Positions 30,171 through 40,218 of a DNA stretch of 64,000 nt are shown here, one piece after another (positions within the stretch are counted from its first letter, which is position 1; every line of letters begins with the position of its first letter). The notes below the pieces were generated by a model. The model was not told the DNA's origin, ran no database searches, and saw only the letters and a program-made list of their open reading frames with translations. Origin of the DNA: Actinomycetaceae bacterium (GTDB taxonomy: Bacteria > Actinomycetota > Actinomycetes > Actinomycetales > Actinomycetaceae); assembly GCA_030532405.1 (NCBI GenBank), contig JAUNLF010000006.1, positions 1 through 64,000 on the forward strand. Direction: 5' to 3'. The translations under genes were made by a program, and so were the position numbers.

Positions 30171-32891
30171 CTACTTTTTCGTGGCGGTTTTACCCGTGGT
30201 CGTCTTCTTCGCCGTTGTCTTCTTAGTAGTCGTCTTTTTGGCGGTCGTCTTGCGAGTGCGCTTGACGGGCCCCTTGGCGCGTTTTTCGGCGAGTAGTTCA
30301 AAAGCGCGTTCTTGGGTTAGGCCCTCGACGGTTTCGGTTTTGGGAACCGAAATGTTCGTCGTGCCGTCGGTGATGTAGGGCCCCCAGCGCCCGTCCTTGA
30401 CGACGACCTTCTTTTGCGAAACCGGGTCGAGGTCGAACTCGCGTAGCGGCGGCTTCGCAGCCCGGCGCCCGCGCGTCTTCGGCTGCGCGAGCAACGCGAG
30501 GGCTTCTTCCAGGGTCAGGGTAAAGATTTGCTCTTCGCTTTCCAGCGACCGCGAATCCGAACCCCGCTTAATGTAGGGCCCGTACCGGCCGTTTTGCGCG
30601 GTGATGGCCACGCCCTCGTCGTCCTTTCCAACTTCGCGCGGAAGGGACAAAAGCTTCAGGGCATCTTCTAACGTGACCGTCGCCAGGTCCATTGATTTGA
30701 ATAGGGAGGCCGTAGCCGGCTTGATCTTCTTCTTGGAGCCGGCTTGCTCTTCTTCAGAGATCACCTCGGATACGTACGGCCCAAAACGGCCGTTCATTGC
30801 GGCGATCTCACGGCCATTTTCGGGGTTTGTGCCCAGAACGCGGCCGTCGTTTTCGGCTTCCTTGAATAGCTCCGCAACCTTTTCGGGGGTTAGCTCGTCG
30901 GGGGCGACCTCGGCGGGAATGTTGGCGCGGGTTTCGTCGTCGCGCTCCAGGTACGGGCCGTAGCGCCCCACGCGCACCGTCACGCCGTCACCCAAATCCA
31001 AAGAGTTCACCGCGCGCGCGTCGATGTCGCCCAGCGACTCCACCTGGTAGCGCAGGCCCTGCCCGTCCTCGGAAACCTTCGGCGCGTCGTCACCATCGCC
31101 TAGGTAGAAGGATTTGAGCCACGCAACCGAGTCTTGGTCGCCGGCCGCAATGTGGTCCAGGTCTTGCTCCATGGTCGCGGTGAAATCGTAGTCGACCAGG
31201 TTGCCCAGGTTTTCCTCAAGCAGGCGGGTCACCGAGAACGCCAGCCACGACGGCACCAGGGCCTGTCCGCGTTTGGTTACGTAACCGCGGTCGGATATCA
31301 CCGAAATGGTGGCGGCGTACGTGGACGGGCGGCCAATGCCGCGCTCCTCCAGCGCTTTCACAAGCGACGCTTCCGTGTACCTTGGCGGCGGAGTCGTGTC
31401 ATGCCCCTCGGCGGCGGCGCCAAGCACGTTTACCTTCGAGCCTTCCTCCAACTTCGGCAGCCGCTGGTCCGCCCTCGCGTCCTTTGCATGCTGTTCGTCG
31501 TCGCGACCCTCCTCGTAGGCGGCCAAGAACCCGCGGTGCGTAATCACCGTGCCGGAAACCGACGCAACAACCTTGTGCTCTCCAGATGCGAGCGGCCCGG
31601 CCTCATCCATTTCACCCGTTTGCATCGCGATGCGCAGCGTGTCCGTTGTGCCCGTAGCGTCCGTCATTTGCGACGCAAGTGTGCGTTTCCAAATCAGATC
31701 GTAGAGGGCGAGCTGGGCCGAACTAAGCTCGCCGGCAACCTCTTTGGGTGTGCGGAACGACGTGCCCGCGGGGCGGATAGCTTCGTGAGCTTCCTGCGCG
31801 CCCTTGGCCTTCTTCGCAAACACGCGGGGCTTCTCAGGAACGGAGCTCGCGCCGAACAGTTCGCGCGCCTGCTTGCGCGCGGCGGTGAGCGCCTCGTTAG
31901 ACAGCGCCACCGAGTCGGTACGCATGTACGTGATGTAACCGTTTTCGTACAGCGACTGGGCCGTGCGCATCGTGTCGCGCGCGTTCCACCGCAGTTTACG
32001 GCCCGCCTCCTGCTGCAGCGTTGAGGTCGTGAAAGGCGGAGCCGGGCGACGCTTGTAGGGTTTGTGCTCAACCGAATCTACCTGCGCGCCACCAGCGCCC
32101 AGGCCGGCAAGTTCTTCGGAGAGCTTGCGAGCTGCGTCCTCATTAAGGTGAAGAATTTCAGACGGCTTCTTTAGTTCTCCGTCGTCGGTAAAGTCGCGGC
32201 CCTGCGCGACTCGTAGGCCGTCCACGTGGCTGACTTTCGCGGTGAACGATTCGCCGGATTCCAGGTCTACGTCAATGTCCCAGTAGTTCACGGACACGTG
32301 GGCCATGCGTTCACGCTCACGATCCACAACCAGGCGCGTTGCAACCGACTGGACGCGTCCAGCCGACAGGCCGCGGTTCACTTTGCGCCACAGGACGGGC
32401 GAAACTTCGTAACCGACCAGGCGGTCCAAGATTCTGCGCGTTTCTTGCGCGTCCACAAGCCGGTCGTCAATTTCGCGCGTATTTTCGAGGGCGGACGTGA
32501 CGGCTTCCTTGGTGATCTCGTTGAACACCATGCGCTTTACCGGGATCTTGGGTTTCAGCACTTCCAGCAGGTGCCAGGCAATCGCTTCACCTTCGCGGTC
32601 CTCATCAGTTGCCAGGTAGAGTTCGTCGGCCTCTTTAAGCGCACGACGAAGCTCGGTGACGGTTTTCTTCTTGTCGGGGTTAACGATGTAGTACGGCTTG
32701 AACCCGGCTTCAATGTCTACGGCGAACTTGCCGAGCGGCCCCTTCTTCTTGTCGGCGGGCAGTTCTGAGGGCTGCGGCAAGTCACGAATGTGTCCCACCG
32801 ACGCTTTGACAGTGAAGTCCGGCCCCAAATAGTTGGCGATAGTCTTCGCTTTTGCCGGAGACTCCACAATAACGAGTTTCTTACCCGCCAC
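30171..32891 (-). CDS. topA: DNA topoisomerase I
   Basis: Type IA topoisomerase that relaxes negative supercoils. MAGKKLVIVESPAKAKTI opens the TOPRIM domain, with ATDEDREGEAIAWH as the metal site. The active-site tyrosine is Tyr322 in GYITYMRTDS. After the core, four or five repeats of about 70 residues carry RYGPY/RFGPY motifs, replacing zinc fingers as in actinobacteria. The C-terminus is a Lys/Thr tail (KKTTTKKTTAKK) typical of actinobacterial TopA. At 906 residues it is full length. The ribosome binding site is GAGGAAGAGGG. Confidence 0.97.
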   Translation of the reverse strand: MAGKKLVIVESPAKAKTIANYLGPDFTVKASVGHIRDLPQPSELPADKKKGPLGKFAVDIEAGFKPYYIVNPDKKKTVTELRRALKEADELYLATDEDREGEAIAWHLLEVLKPKIPVKRMVFNEITKEAVTSALENTREIDDRLVDAQETRRILDRLVGYEVSPVLWRKVNRGLSAGRVQSVATRLVVDRERERMAHVSVNYWDIDVDLESGESFTAKVSHVDGLRVAQGRDFTDDGELKKPSEILHLNEDAARKLSEELAGLGAGGAQVDSVEHKPYKRRPAPPFTTSTLQQEAGRKLRWNARDTMRTAQSLYENGYITYMRTDSVALSNEALTAARKQARELFGASSVPEKPRVFAKKAKGAQEAHEAIRPAGTSFRTPKEVAGELSSAQLALYDLIWKRTLASQMTDATGTTDTLRIAMQTGEMDEAGPLASGEHKVVASVSGTVITHRGFLAAYEEGRDDEQHAKDARADQRLPKLEEGSKVNVLGAAAEGHDTTPPPRYTEASLVKALEERGIGRPSTYAATISVISDRGYVTKRGQALVPSWLAFSVTRLLEENLGNLVDYDFTATMEQDLDHIAAGDQDSVAWLKSFYLGDGDDAPKVSEDGQGLRYQVESLGDIDARAVNSLDLGDGVTVRVGRYGPYLERDDETRANIPAEVAPDELTPEKVAELFKEAENDGRVLGTNPENGREIAAMNGRFGPYVSEVISEEEQAGSKKKIKPATASLFKSMDLATVTLEDALKLLSLPREVGKDDEGVAITAQNGRYGPYIKRGSDSRSLESEEQIFTLTLEEALALLAQPKTRGRRAAKPPLREFDLDPVSQKKVVVKDGRWGPYITDGTTNISVPKTETVEGLTQERAFELLAEKRAKGPVKRTRKTTAKKTTTKKTTAKKTTTGKTATKK

Positions 32892-33029
32892 TTTTCCCTC
32901 TTCCTCCCGCGCACTGCCGCGCGGATCGCGGATTTAAACGGCTGTTGCCCGCTTTTTCCTTACACCTTCGCACACGCTAGCCTAAATTCGCTAGTTCCTT
33001 TGCGCCAAGTCTCAGTTTTTTCACCGATT

Positions 33030-34589
33030 TCACGCGGAAACTTTACGATTTAGCATTCCTGCACGAACCAAATGTGCTAGCTGATCGTATACCCGCGCGC
33101 TGATGTCGGCTCGATCGTCCTCGGTGAGGATGTGGAGGGCGGATATGATCTGTCCTACTGTTAATTCTCCGTCGCTTGCGCCGAGCACTGCCGACATTGA
33201 CGTATTTAATTGTATGCGCCTGCCGAACCCGCCCCCTTGCGTCGCAATGATCACTTGCGGGTCGGATTGGCCGGGTTCGAAGTGGCGTTCTTCGCGCACG
33301 TCGCTTGCGCGCACGAAAACCACGTCGTCGCTGACGGCAGGGTCGGCGATTTCGGGGTTTTCGAACAGTTCCGTCATAGTGCGAGCTACGTAGTCGCCGG
33401 GCGCCGTGGTTGTCGTTACTACTTCTTCGAACACCGCGACGGGTTTGTTTGTTTTCGATTTACGAGGGCGTTGCAAGGTGAGCACACCCAGCCCAATGCC
33501 TGCGACCCCGCGCTGGTCAAAGTCCGCAAGCCACCGCGAGTACGCGTCCTCGTACTGCGACGGGGTCATCGCCAGGCGCGCCCCGTTGTCGCGCATCCAC
33601 ATTTCCACGTACTGCGCCGGGTCGAGCCTCTCGCGCTGAATCACCCACGCGTGCAACCCCGACTCGCGCACCCAGGTGCGCGGGTGCGCCGCCCAGTCGG
33701 GTGCGGACTCGGGCCCGTCGGCGGCGGCGTCGATTTCCCAGTTACCAAGCATGACCGCGCGGCCGCCCTCACTCAGGTGGGATGCCGCACCCGCGACGAC
33801 TTCGCGGACAAGTTCGTCGCCGCGTCGCCCTCCGTCGCGATATTCAACAACGCCATCGCCGCGCAGCGAATCGGGCGTGATGACGAACGGAGGGTTCGAG
33901 ACGATGAGGTCGAAACGCTCCCCCGCGACGGGTTCAAACAGGGAGCCGAGGCGCAGGTCAATGTCGAGTTCGTTCAACGCAAAGTTGAAGCGAGCGAACG
34001 CGACGGCACGTTCGGAAAGGTCAGTGGCGACAACCCGGTCGGCGTGGGTTGCCGCGTACATTGCGAGCACACCGCAACCCGTCCCTAAATCCAGAACGGA
34101 CCCGGTGGCCTCGCGCGGAGTCATCTGCAGCAGCGTGCGCGTGGCCCCACCGATTCCGAGCACGTGGTCGCGGCCGGGCGCGCGGCCGGTCAGGCCCTCG
34201 CCCAGGTCGGACGCTATCCACCACCGGTGCACGGCGTCGTTAATCACAGCCTCGTGCGGTTGCAGTTGCACCCCGGCACGCACAAGCTCGCCCTCGTAAA
34301 CGCTTACAAGCCCAAGCGAAACTAAACCGTCAACCCCAAGGTTTGGCAGGGCGCCAGCGACGTCCTCGGACGCGACGAAATCCCACAGCACGAAAAGGCG
34401 CGTTAAAACGGCCAGGATCGAATCGTCTTCGCGGGCGGCTTTCAGGGCTGATACGCGTTCATTGCGTAAGAGGGCGCTGCTGGCGCGCTCGCCCAGCAGG
34501 GCGTTCACGGCGTCGACTGTGAACTGCGTGGAACGCAAGTCCGTGCGTAGCGCGGCGAGCAAAACCGGGTCAGTGGTCGGTGTGTTCAT
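33030..34589 (-). CDS. HemK-like SAM-dependent methyltransferase
   Basis: A class I methyltransferase with a long N-terminal domain (about 1-160). The SAM site is VLDLGTGCGVLAMYAA (about 165-180), and the substrate motif SNPPFVITP near residue 230 is the N-(P/S)-P-P-(Y/F) signature of glutamine or adenine N-methyltransferases. A C-terminal beta-rich domain follows that is found in actinobacterial relatives of this size (519 residues). It is the first gene upstream of topA on the same strand but 138 bp apart. The substrate cannot be read; a protein or RNA target is most likely. Confidence 0.82.
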   Translation of the reverse strand: MNTPTTDPVLLAALRTDLRSTQFTVDAVNALLGERASSALLRNERVSALKAAREDDSILAVLTRLFVLWDFVASEDVAGALPNLGVDGLVSLGLVSVYEGELVRAGVQLQPHEAVINDAVHRWWIASDLGEGLTGRAPGRDHVLGIGGATRTLLQMTPREATGSVLDLGTGCGVLAMYAATHADRVVATDLSERAVAFARFNFALNELDIDLRLGSLFEPVAGERFDLIVSNPPFVITPDSLRGDGVVEYRDGGRRGDELVREVVAGAASHLSEGGRAVMLGNWEIDAAADGPESAPDWAAHPRTWVRESGLHAWVIQRERLDPAQYVEMWMRDNGARLAMTPSQYEDAYSRWLADFDQRGVAGIGLGVLTLQRPRKSKTNKPVAVFEEVVTTTTAPGDYVARTMTELFENPEIADPAVSDDVVFVRASDVREERHFEPGQSDPQVIIATQGGGFGRRIQLNTSMSAVLGASDGELTVGQIISALHILTEDDRADISARVYDQLAHLVRAGMLNRKVSA

Positions 34590-34724
34590 GGGTTTAACTA
34601 ACTCCGCTCATGGGTTTAACTAACTCCCCCGTCACCTAATAGGGCTGTCAAAAATGACTGAAACCCACTATATCCCGCGGTTTTGGGTGCGATTTTGCAA
34701 GCGCGCCCTCAACACCCTAAGATG

Positions 34725-34756
34725 TCTCGATTTCGAGAGATTGCTTACTTTATAAT
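34725..34756 (+). promoter_or_regulatory. sodA promoter with dyad at the -35 region
   Basis: TATAAT (34751-34756) is a perfect -10. In place of a consensus -35, the dyad TCTCGA-tt-TCGAGA (34725-34738) covers that region. A regulator bound there could activate or repress sodA. The transcript would have a leader of about 90 nt. Confidence 0.5.
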
Positions 34757-34853
34757 GCGACCGCCGTCATACTTGGGTATCTTGAAAGTGTAGCGATACG
34801 GAAAACAATCCATTTCGCATGTAAGTACGGACACCTACACATTAGGAGTGACC

Positions 34854-35483
34854 ATGGCTGTCTACACTTTGCCTGAACTTGATTACGATTACGCAGCACT
34901 AGAGCCGCACATTTCGGCCCAGATCATGGAGCTGCACCACAGCAAGCACCACGCAAACTACGTTGGTGGCGCAAACACCGCTTTGGAAAAGCTTGAAGAG
35001 GCTCGCGAGAAGGAAGACTTCGCGGCTATCAACCTTTACGAGAAGAACCTTGCGTTCAACCTCGGTGGCCACGCAAACCACTCGGTGTTCTGGAAGAACA
35101 TGACCCCGAACGGTCAGGGTCGCCCCGAGGGAGAACTTGCCGCCGCTATCGATGAGTACTTCGGTTCGTTCGAGAAGTTCCAGGGCCAGTTCGCAGCTGC
35201 CGCTCTTGGCCTGCAGGGCTCGGGCTGGGGCATCCTCGCGTTCGACACGATTTCGGGCCGCCTGGTCACCTTCCAGCTGACCGACCAGCAGGGCAACATT
35301 CCGGTTGGCGTTGTACCCCTACTGATGCTTGACATGTGGGAGCACGCCTTCTACTTGGATTACAAGAACGTGAAGGCCGACTACGTGAAGGCTTGGTGGA
35401 ACGTCGTTAACTGGGAGGACGTTGCTAAGCGCTTCGAAACCGCCCGCGAGAAGTACGGCGAGCTTCTGGTTGTGAAGAACTAA
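34854..35483 (+). CDS. sodA: Superoxide dismutase (Mn/Fe)
   Basis: Dismutates superoxide in the cytosol. The N-terminal hairpin has [11 protein letters not shown] with the first metal His, [12 protein letters not shown] supplies the second, and [13 protein letters not shown] supplies Asp and His. QGSGWG and [10 protein letters not shown] are family hallmarks. At 209 residues it is full length. ATG 34854 follows TAGGAGTGACC; an upstream in-frame start two codons earlier is less likely. It is monocistronic, with a terminator just after. Metal choice between Mn and Fe is not certain from sequence alone. Confidence 0.96.
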   Translation: MAVYTLPELDYDYAALEPHISAQIMELHHSKHHANYVGGANTALEKLEEAREKEDFAAINLYEKNLAFNLGGHANHSVFWKNMTPNGQGRPEGELAAAIDEYFGSFEKFQGQFAAAALGLQGSGWGILAFDTISGRLVTFQLTDQQGNIPVGVVPLLMLDMWEHAFYLDYKNVKADYVKAWWNVVNWEDVAKRFETAREKYGELLVVKN

Positions 35484-35521
35484 CAGTTTGCTAGGCGCGC
35501 CGCGCCCACGCTGACGCATAA

Positions 35522-35555
35522 AAGGATGCCCACACCGTTTGGTGTGGGCATCCTT
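35522..35555. terminator. Terminator after sodA
   Basis: AAGGATGCCCACACC (35522-35536) pairs perfectly with GGTGTGGGCATCCTT (35541-35555) over a 4-nt loop. Confidence 0.8.
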
Positions 35556-35649
35556 GTGTGTAGACCCTTTGTATATGAGGGCGGTCGCCGGGCTAGCTTG
35601 CGTTCAGCAGGCTAGCCGTTTGGCCCCGTGGCGCCGCCCTCGGCTGGGT

Positions 35650-38154
35650 CTACTCGATTGCCGCGAGCGCTTCGACGGGCGTTGCCTTGGAGGCGCTTCG
35701 TGCCGGCAAGATGGAGGCGACCAGTGCGGCCAGGACCGCTACGGCGGCGGCGGGGATGACTTGGAGCCAGGGAATCACGATGAGGCGGTCGATGCCTAGT
35801 TCGCCAAACGGCATGGCTTTAATGCCGATGATTCCGTACCCGATGCCGAGCCCCACGCCGATGAGTACGGCGATGACTGTGATCAGTAGGGTTTCCCACG
35901 TGATCATGGAGCGAATGTTTCCGCGGGTCATGCCGAGCGCGCGTAGCAGCCCGTTTTCGCGGCGGCGTTCCACAACCGACAGGGCCAGCGTGTTCGCCAC
36001 ACCGACCAGCGCGACGACGATTGATACGCCCAGCATGACGACCGTTGCGATCAGCATGCCGTTGATCATTGCCATCATGAATGCGCGTTCGAGGGCGCTG
36101 CCACCCACCACGGTGTCGGGCACCTTGGATTGGATGTCGTTGGTCATGTCGTTGACGTCACTCATGGATAGGTCTTCGGTGACGCGGGCGTACAGCACCG
36201 TGGTGTCGATCGCCTGGTCGCCGAGCGCGTCGCGCATTTTGTCGTAGTCTTCGGGTGCGAGCGTGTAGGCTTCGGTCCTCGCCAGGACGGGTTCAAACTC
36301 GAATGTTTGATCGCCGACCTCGAAAGTAACCTTGTCTTGGCCCTCGACCCAGAGCCAACCGTTAACCGCGATGGTTCCGGGCTTCGGGGTTGTGATCGGA
36401 GTGTGTGCCACCCCGGACAGTTCCGTTCCCTTGTTGATGCGCACAGGCTCGCCCTCGTTGTCGAATGCGAATACGTCCACTTCGATGACCTGTTCAATGT
36501 TTTTGACGCTGCGAACGTCTTTGATTTCTTGTTCGGTCATTTGGCGCGGTGCCGTCATTGTGACGGCGATGTCGATCGGGCGGTTCGTGTCGATTTCGGT
36601 TGCCATGGTTTTTTGCATTGAGGACGCGCCGACCATCATCATGACGACGAGTGTGAGGCCGAGGACGAGCGCGGCTCCGGTGGCTCCCGTGCGGCCGGGG
36701 TTGCGCCACGTGTTTTCGCCGGCCATTTGCATGGTGACGGAGCGGACGCCAAACAGCTTGCCGACGCCGCGCGTGATGTAGGGCAGCAGCCAGCTCATGA
36801 AGATGAGGACGCCGATGAAGCTGATTGCGGATCCGATGAACGCGAAGCCGAACTGGGCGACCTCGGCGCCGAAATCTTCGCTGGTCATGGTTGCGACCAG
36901 GATTGCTCCACCCGCGAGTGTGACTACGAGGCCGGTTACTAGGCGCGCGATGCGGCGCTTTTCGGCCAGTTGGTTACTTTCAACGGGTTGGAGGGCGACC
37001 ATGGGCGACAGGCGCGACGCGCGCAGGGCGGGGCGCAGGCCGGCTACCAGGGTGATGAGTACGCCGGTGACGATGGTGGCGACGTAGCCCCACCACGGGA
37101 TCGCGGCGATTCCGGCGAGGTAGGACGGGGTGAGTTCGGAGAACACGTTGACACCCGCGGCGAGCAGGGAGCCGGCGACCAGGCCTGCGAGGGAGGCGAG
37201 CAGGCCGATCATCACGTTTTCTTTCAGCATGAGCCGTCGGATTTGTGAGGAGTCCGCACCGATCGAGCGCAGGAGGGCGAGTTCGCGTTGGCGCTGGGTG
37301 AGCATCACTTGGAAGGTTGTCGAGATGACGATGATCGCGGTGACCGCGGCGATGCCGGGGAAGATGAGGACGACCGCGAGCATGCCGGCCAGGCCGGAGG
37401 CAACCAGGTTCATCTGCGCTTCGATGTATTCGCTGGACGTTTGAACTTTAACGACGTTCAGGTTTGCGTCGTCTAGCATGTCTTTGACGTACGTGGCGGC
37501 GGCCTTGTCGTTCATACCGTTCGCGCGGTATAGAAGGATGTCGGGCTGCATTTGCGGCCACAGGTTGGTGATTTCACCGTCCGCGACGGTTGCGGATGGC
37601 ATGGACATGCCGGCGGTGGTTTTTTCAATGCCTACGACTGTGAAGGTCGCGGGCTCGCTCGTGCCTTCTCCACCCATGACGACGTGGTCTTCGACGAGCG
37701 TTGATCCGATTTGTACGTTTAGGGTTGATGCTTGGTCTTCGGTGAGGACGATTTCGCCTGACTTTTCGGGGAGTTTCCCCTCTTTGAGTTCGGGCTGCCT
37801 GTAGGGCTTTTGGTAGAGCTCGTCTAGGCGTAGGCCACTGCCGGTTTCGGTGCCTTCTTTTACTACGTACACCCAGGCTTGGTAGTAGATGGGTTCGACC
37901 GATTCGATGTTGGGGTCGTTTTGAAGCGCCTCGAAAACTTTATTTCCGTCCTGGTTGGTGTCCGTGTAGCTGGTTTCTATGGCGCCTTGGGCGCCTTCGA
38001 TTTCGGATGCGATGGAGGTTCGCATGGAGTAGCTGAAGCCTCCTGCGACTCCGAAGCACAGCATGATGAATGTGGTTGCGAGCATGATCGCAATGCCTGT
38101 GGCGGTGTAGCGCCTGCCGTGCGCTTTGAGGTTTGCGGCGAGTAGGCCTTTCAT
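35650..38154 (-). CDS. ABC transporter permease (FtsX/MacB family)
   Basis: An 834-residue membrane protein with the double FtsX arrangement: N-terminal TM segment (about 17-40), a large extracytoplasmic domain, three TMs of the first FtsX domain (about 255-385), two central TM segments (about 405-460), a second extracytoplasmic domain, and three terminal TMs (about 705-830). The repeated motif RRRENGLLRALGMTRGNIRSM and RQRELALLRSIGADSSQIRRLM marks both FtsX domains. It overlaps the ATPase stop by 4 nt. Such exporters handle peptides, lipids or cell-wall signals; substrate is unknown. Confidence 0.9.
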   Translation of the reverse strand: MKGLLAANLKAHGRRYTATGIAIMLATTFIMLCFGVAGGFSYSMRTSIASEIEGAQGAIETSYTDTNQDGNKVFEALQNDPNIESVEPIYYQAWVYVVKEGTETGSGLRLDELYQKPYRQPELKEGKLPEKSGEIVLTEDQASTLNVQIGSTLVEDHVVMGGEGTSEPATFTVVGIEKTTAGMSMPSATVADGEITNLWPQMQPDILLYRANGMNDKAAATYVKDMLDDANLNVVKVQTSSEYIEAQMNLVASGLAGMLAVVLIFPGIAAVTAIIVISTTFQVMLTQRQRELALLRSIGADSSQIRRLMLKENVMIGLLASLAGLVAGSLLAAGVNVFSELTPSYLAGIAAIPWWGYVATIVTGVLITLVAGLRPALRASRLSPMVALQPVESNQLAEKRRIARLVTGLVVTLAGGAILVATMTSEDFGAEVAQFGFAFIGSAISFIGVLIFMSWLLPYITRGVGKLFGVRSVTMQMAGENTWRNPGRTGATGAALVLGLTLVVMMMVGASSMQKTMATEIDTNRPIDIAVTMTAPRQMTEQEIKDVRSVKNIEQVIEVDVFAFDNEGEPVRINKGTELSGVAHTPITTPKPGTIAVNGWLWVEGQDKVTFEVGDQTFEFEPVLARTEAYTLAPEDYDKMRDALGDQAIDTTVLYARVTEDLSMSDVNDMTNDIQSKVPDTVVGGSALERAFMMAMINGMLIATVVMLGVSIVVALVGVANTLALSVVERRRENGLLRALGMTRGNIRSMITWETLLITVIAVLIGVGLGIGYGIIGIKAMPFGELGIDRLIVIPWLQVIPAAAVAVLAALVASILPARSASKATPVEALAAIE

Positions 38155-38939
38155 CGGGTCACCTCGGCGATCTTGTCGACGCTGGGTTTTGCCAGGTCGT
38201 TTACGATCTTGCCATCGCGCACGATGAGTGTGCGGTCGGCGATTGCGGCGGCATTGGTGTCGTGGGTGACCATGATGACGGTTTGGCCTAGTTGGTCGGC
38301 TGCGTCGCGTAGCAGGGTTAGTACTTCCGCGGATGAGGTCGAGTCTAGGTTTCCGGTGGGCTCGTCGGCGACTAGGACGGCGGGGCGGGAGACGAGTGCG
38401 CGTGCTACTGCGACGCGTTGTTGCTGTCCGCCGGAGAGTTCGTGCGGCTTGTGGTGTAGTCGTTCGCGTAGTTGGAGGGCGTCCACGACTTGTCCCATCC
38501 AGGTGGCGTCGACGGTGCGTTTTGCTAGGCGCATGGGGAGTTTGATGTTTGCTTCGGCGTCAATGGTTGGGACTAGGTTGAAGGATTGGAAGACGAAGCC
38601 GATGTTGTCGCGGCGGAAGTGTGTGAGGGCTTTGTCGCCGAGGCTGGTGATTTCGATTCCTGCTACGGAGATGACGCCGCTGGTGACTGAGTCGAGTCCG
38701 GCTAGTGCGTGTAGGAGTGTGGATTTGCCGGAACCGGAGGGTCCCATTATGGAGGTGAACTGGCCTTCAAAAATGTCTACGTTTACGTTGTCGAGGGCGA
38801 TTACTCGCGTGGCTTCGTCGCCGCCGTAGACTTTGGTGACGCCGCGTAGTTGGACGATGGGCATCGCGGTTTGCGATGCGTGCCGGCCGCGCGCGGGGGT
38901 GGGTTGCGAGGCCTGGTTTGGAACTGTTTGATGGGCCAT
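38151..38939 (-). CDS. ABC transporter ATP-binding protein (LolD/MacB type)
   Basis: Energises the FtsX-type permease encoded immediately downstream. Walker A GPSGSGKST (66-74), Q-loop in FVFQSFNL, signature LSGGQQQR (168-175), Walker B VLVADEPTGNLD and H-loop THD are all intact. A 26-residue extension precedes the domain. The ATG has GGAAGGAT at good spacing. No regulator or two-component gene accompanies the pair here. Confidence 0.94.
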   Translation of the reverse strand: MAHQTVPNQASQPTPARGRHASQTAMPIVQLRGVTKVYGGDEATRVIALDNVNVDIFEGQFTSIMGPSGSGKSTLLHALAGLDSVTSGVISVAGIEITSLGDKALTHFRRDNIGFVFQSFNLVPTIDAEANIKLPMRLAKRTVDATWMGQVVDALQLRERLHHKPHELSGGQQQRVAVARALVSRPAVLVADEPTGNLDSTSSAEVLTLLRDAADQLGQTVIMVTHDTNAAAIADRTLIVRDGKIVNDLAKPSVDKIAEVTR

Positions 38940-39224
38940 GGTTGATCCTTCCGAATATGTCCAGTTCTAACTACTTCTAACGCTACGTTTCAGGACATTT
39001 TTTCGTTATCGGGTATCCCCCTGATTTCCCCCTGATCCTCAACCCTGAGGGTCGGGGTGCGCGCACCTGGAGTGCGGGGCGACGCGGGTTTTGGCGAGTC
39101 CATGACCGTGACCCTGAGCAGGCTCGCCCTCCAAAACGGGGAAAAATCAGGGTGATCCCTAATGTTTATTTGGTGGCGGGCAACGCACAATGGAGGTGTT
39201 GCAAGTTCCACCAAGGAGGCCCAA

Positions 39225-39419
39225 ATGTACCCGCGTCTTTACCGCTCCAAAACTGACCGTTATATTGCTGGCGTTTGCGGAGGCATCGCCAGAACATACG
39301 GGTGGGATCCAGCGCTCGTGCGCATCCTCGCCCTCATCCTGGTGCTGTCCGCAGGTTCCGGACTGCTCGTCTACTTAATCCTGTGGCTCGTTATCCCGTT
39401 GGAACCAATGGGAAATTAA
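39225..39419 (+). CDS. PspC-domain protein
   Basis: A 64-residue PspC protein: RLYRSKTDRYIAGVCGGIARTYGWDPALVRI (shown in part) followed by one hydrophobic helix ending LWLVIPLE. PspC proteins belong to envelope-stress responses; short stand-alone forms are common in actinobacteria. ATG 39225 follows AAGGAGG. A terminator lies at 39553. Confidence 0.9.
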   Translation: MYPRLYRSKTDRYIAGVCGGIARTYGWDPALVRILALILVLSAGSGLLVYLILWLVIPLEPMGN

Positions 39420-39552
39420 TACACGAGGGCGTCGCTGCCCGACGTCGCACGGCCTGGTAGCGCCCACGCGGCCGGCTGCTGCGCGCGTGTTGCATAACTG
39501 GATATCAGCGCGGTGACATGGTCGAGCCTGCTGCGCGTCGGTAAGTGTTGGT

Positions 39553-39590
39553 GGCCGGGGACAAAAGATTGTATGTCCCCGGTCACTTTT
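39553..39590 (+). terminator. Terminator downstream of the PspC gene
   Basis: GGCCGGGGACA and TGTCCCCGGTC pair (one G-T) over a 10-nt loop and are followed by ACTTTT. Confidence 0.7.
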
Positions 39591-39639
39591 AGTCTGGAGG
39601 TGTAAGGAAAAGGGAGCGGATTGTTTAGGGGTTCGAGCA

Positions 39640-40089
39640 ATGGAACAGCAGAAGCTAATCTTGGTAGATATTGAAAATTTGGCGCGGGGATCAACACACG
39701 TCGCCGAGTATGCGGAACAAATCAGGGCGGATCTGTACGACCTCGTTGATGTGAAGGAACAAGACCAGGTGATCGTGGCGTCAGGGGTGAGGGCGCATCC
39801 TGGTTGGGCGTTCGTGTGGCCGGACGCAAGTCCCCGTATTCGACGCGGTATTGGGGGCGCGGATTTCGAGTTGTTGCATGAACTTGAGCACGTGGTTCCG
39901 GGGCGTTACAGCGAAGTAGTGATCGCGTCGGGTGACGGCGTTTTCGCGAAGCTCGTCCGCAAACTGGGAACAGCCGGGGTGCCCGTAACGGTCGTGTCGC
40001 AAGCGGGCTGTTGCTCGAAAAAACTGCGTCGCGCAGCCAAAGAAATGATTACCTACACCCCTAGCGACAACTTAACGGTGGTTGCATGA
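39640..40089 (+). CDS. NYN (PIN-like) domain protein, putative RNase
   Basis: The 149-residue protein is one NYN/PIN-like domain. It has LVDIENLARG at the N-terminus with the first conserved Asp, GGADFELLHEL in the middle, and VVIASGDGVFAKLVRKLG with the third Asp. NYN proteins are metal-dependent RNases acting on tRNA, mRNA or phage RNA; the target is unknown. A strong terminator follows, so it is a single gene. Confidence 0.8.
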   Translation: MEQQKLILVDIENLARGSTHVAEYAEQIRADLYDLVDVKEQDQVIVASGVRAHPGWAFVWPDASPRIRRGIGGADFELLHELEHVVPGRYSEVVIASGDGVFAKLVRKLGTAGVPVTVVSQAGCCSKKLRRAAKEMITYTPSDNLTVVA

Positions 40090-40126
40090 GACACACACAA
40101 ACCAAGAGCTCACAGCTCAGTTCACT

Positions 40127-40160
40127 AAAAGGTCGAGGACGAAAGTTCTCGACCTTTTTT
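40127..40160 (+). terminator. Rho-independent terminator
   Basis: AAAAGGTCGAG (40127-40137) and CTCGACCTTTT (40148-40158) pair over a 10-nt loop, with further Ts. Confidence 0.88.
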
Positions 40161-40218
40161 GTTTGTCATACGGGTTAGATAGTATTCAATCAACCATTTT
40201 TAAACGAAGGTAAACACG

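Noticed and set aside
38990-39214. 74-aa minus-strand ORF upstream of the ABC operon
   Set aside because: Low-complexity frame through a promoter-like gap, with no ribosome binding site and no similarity that I recognise.
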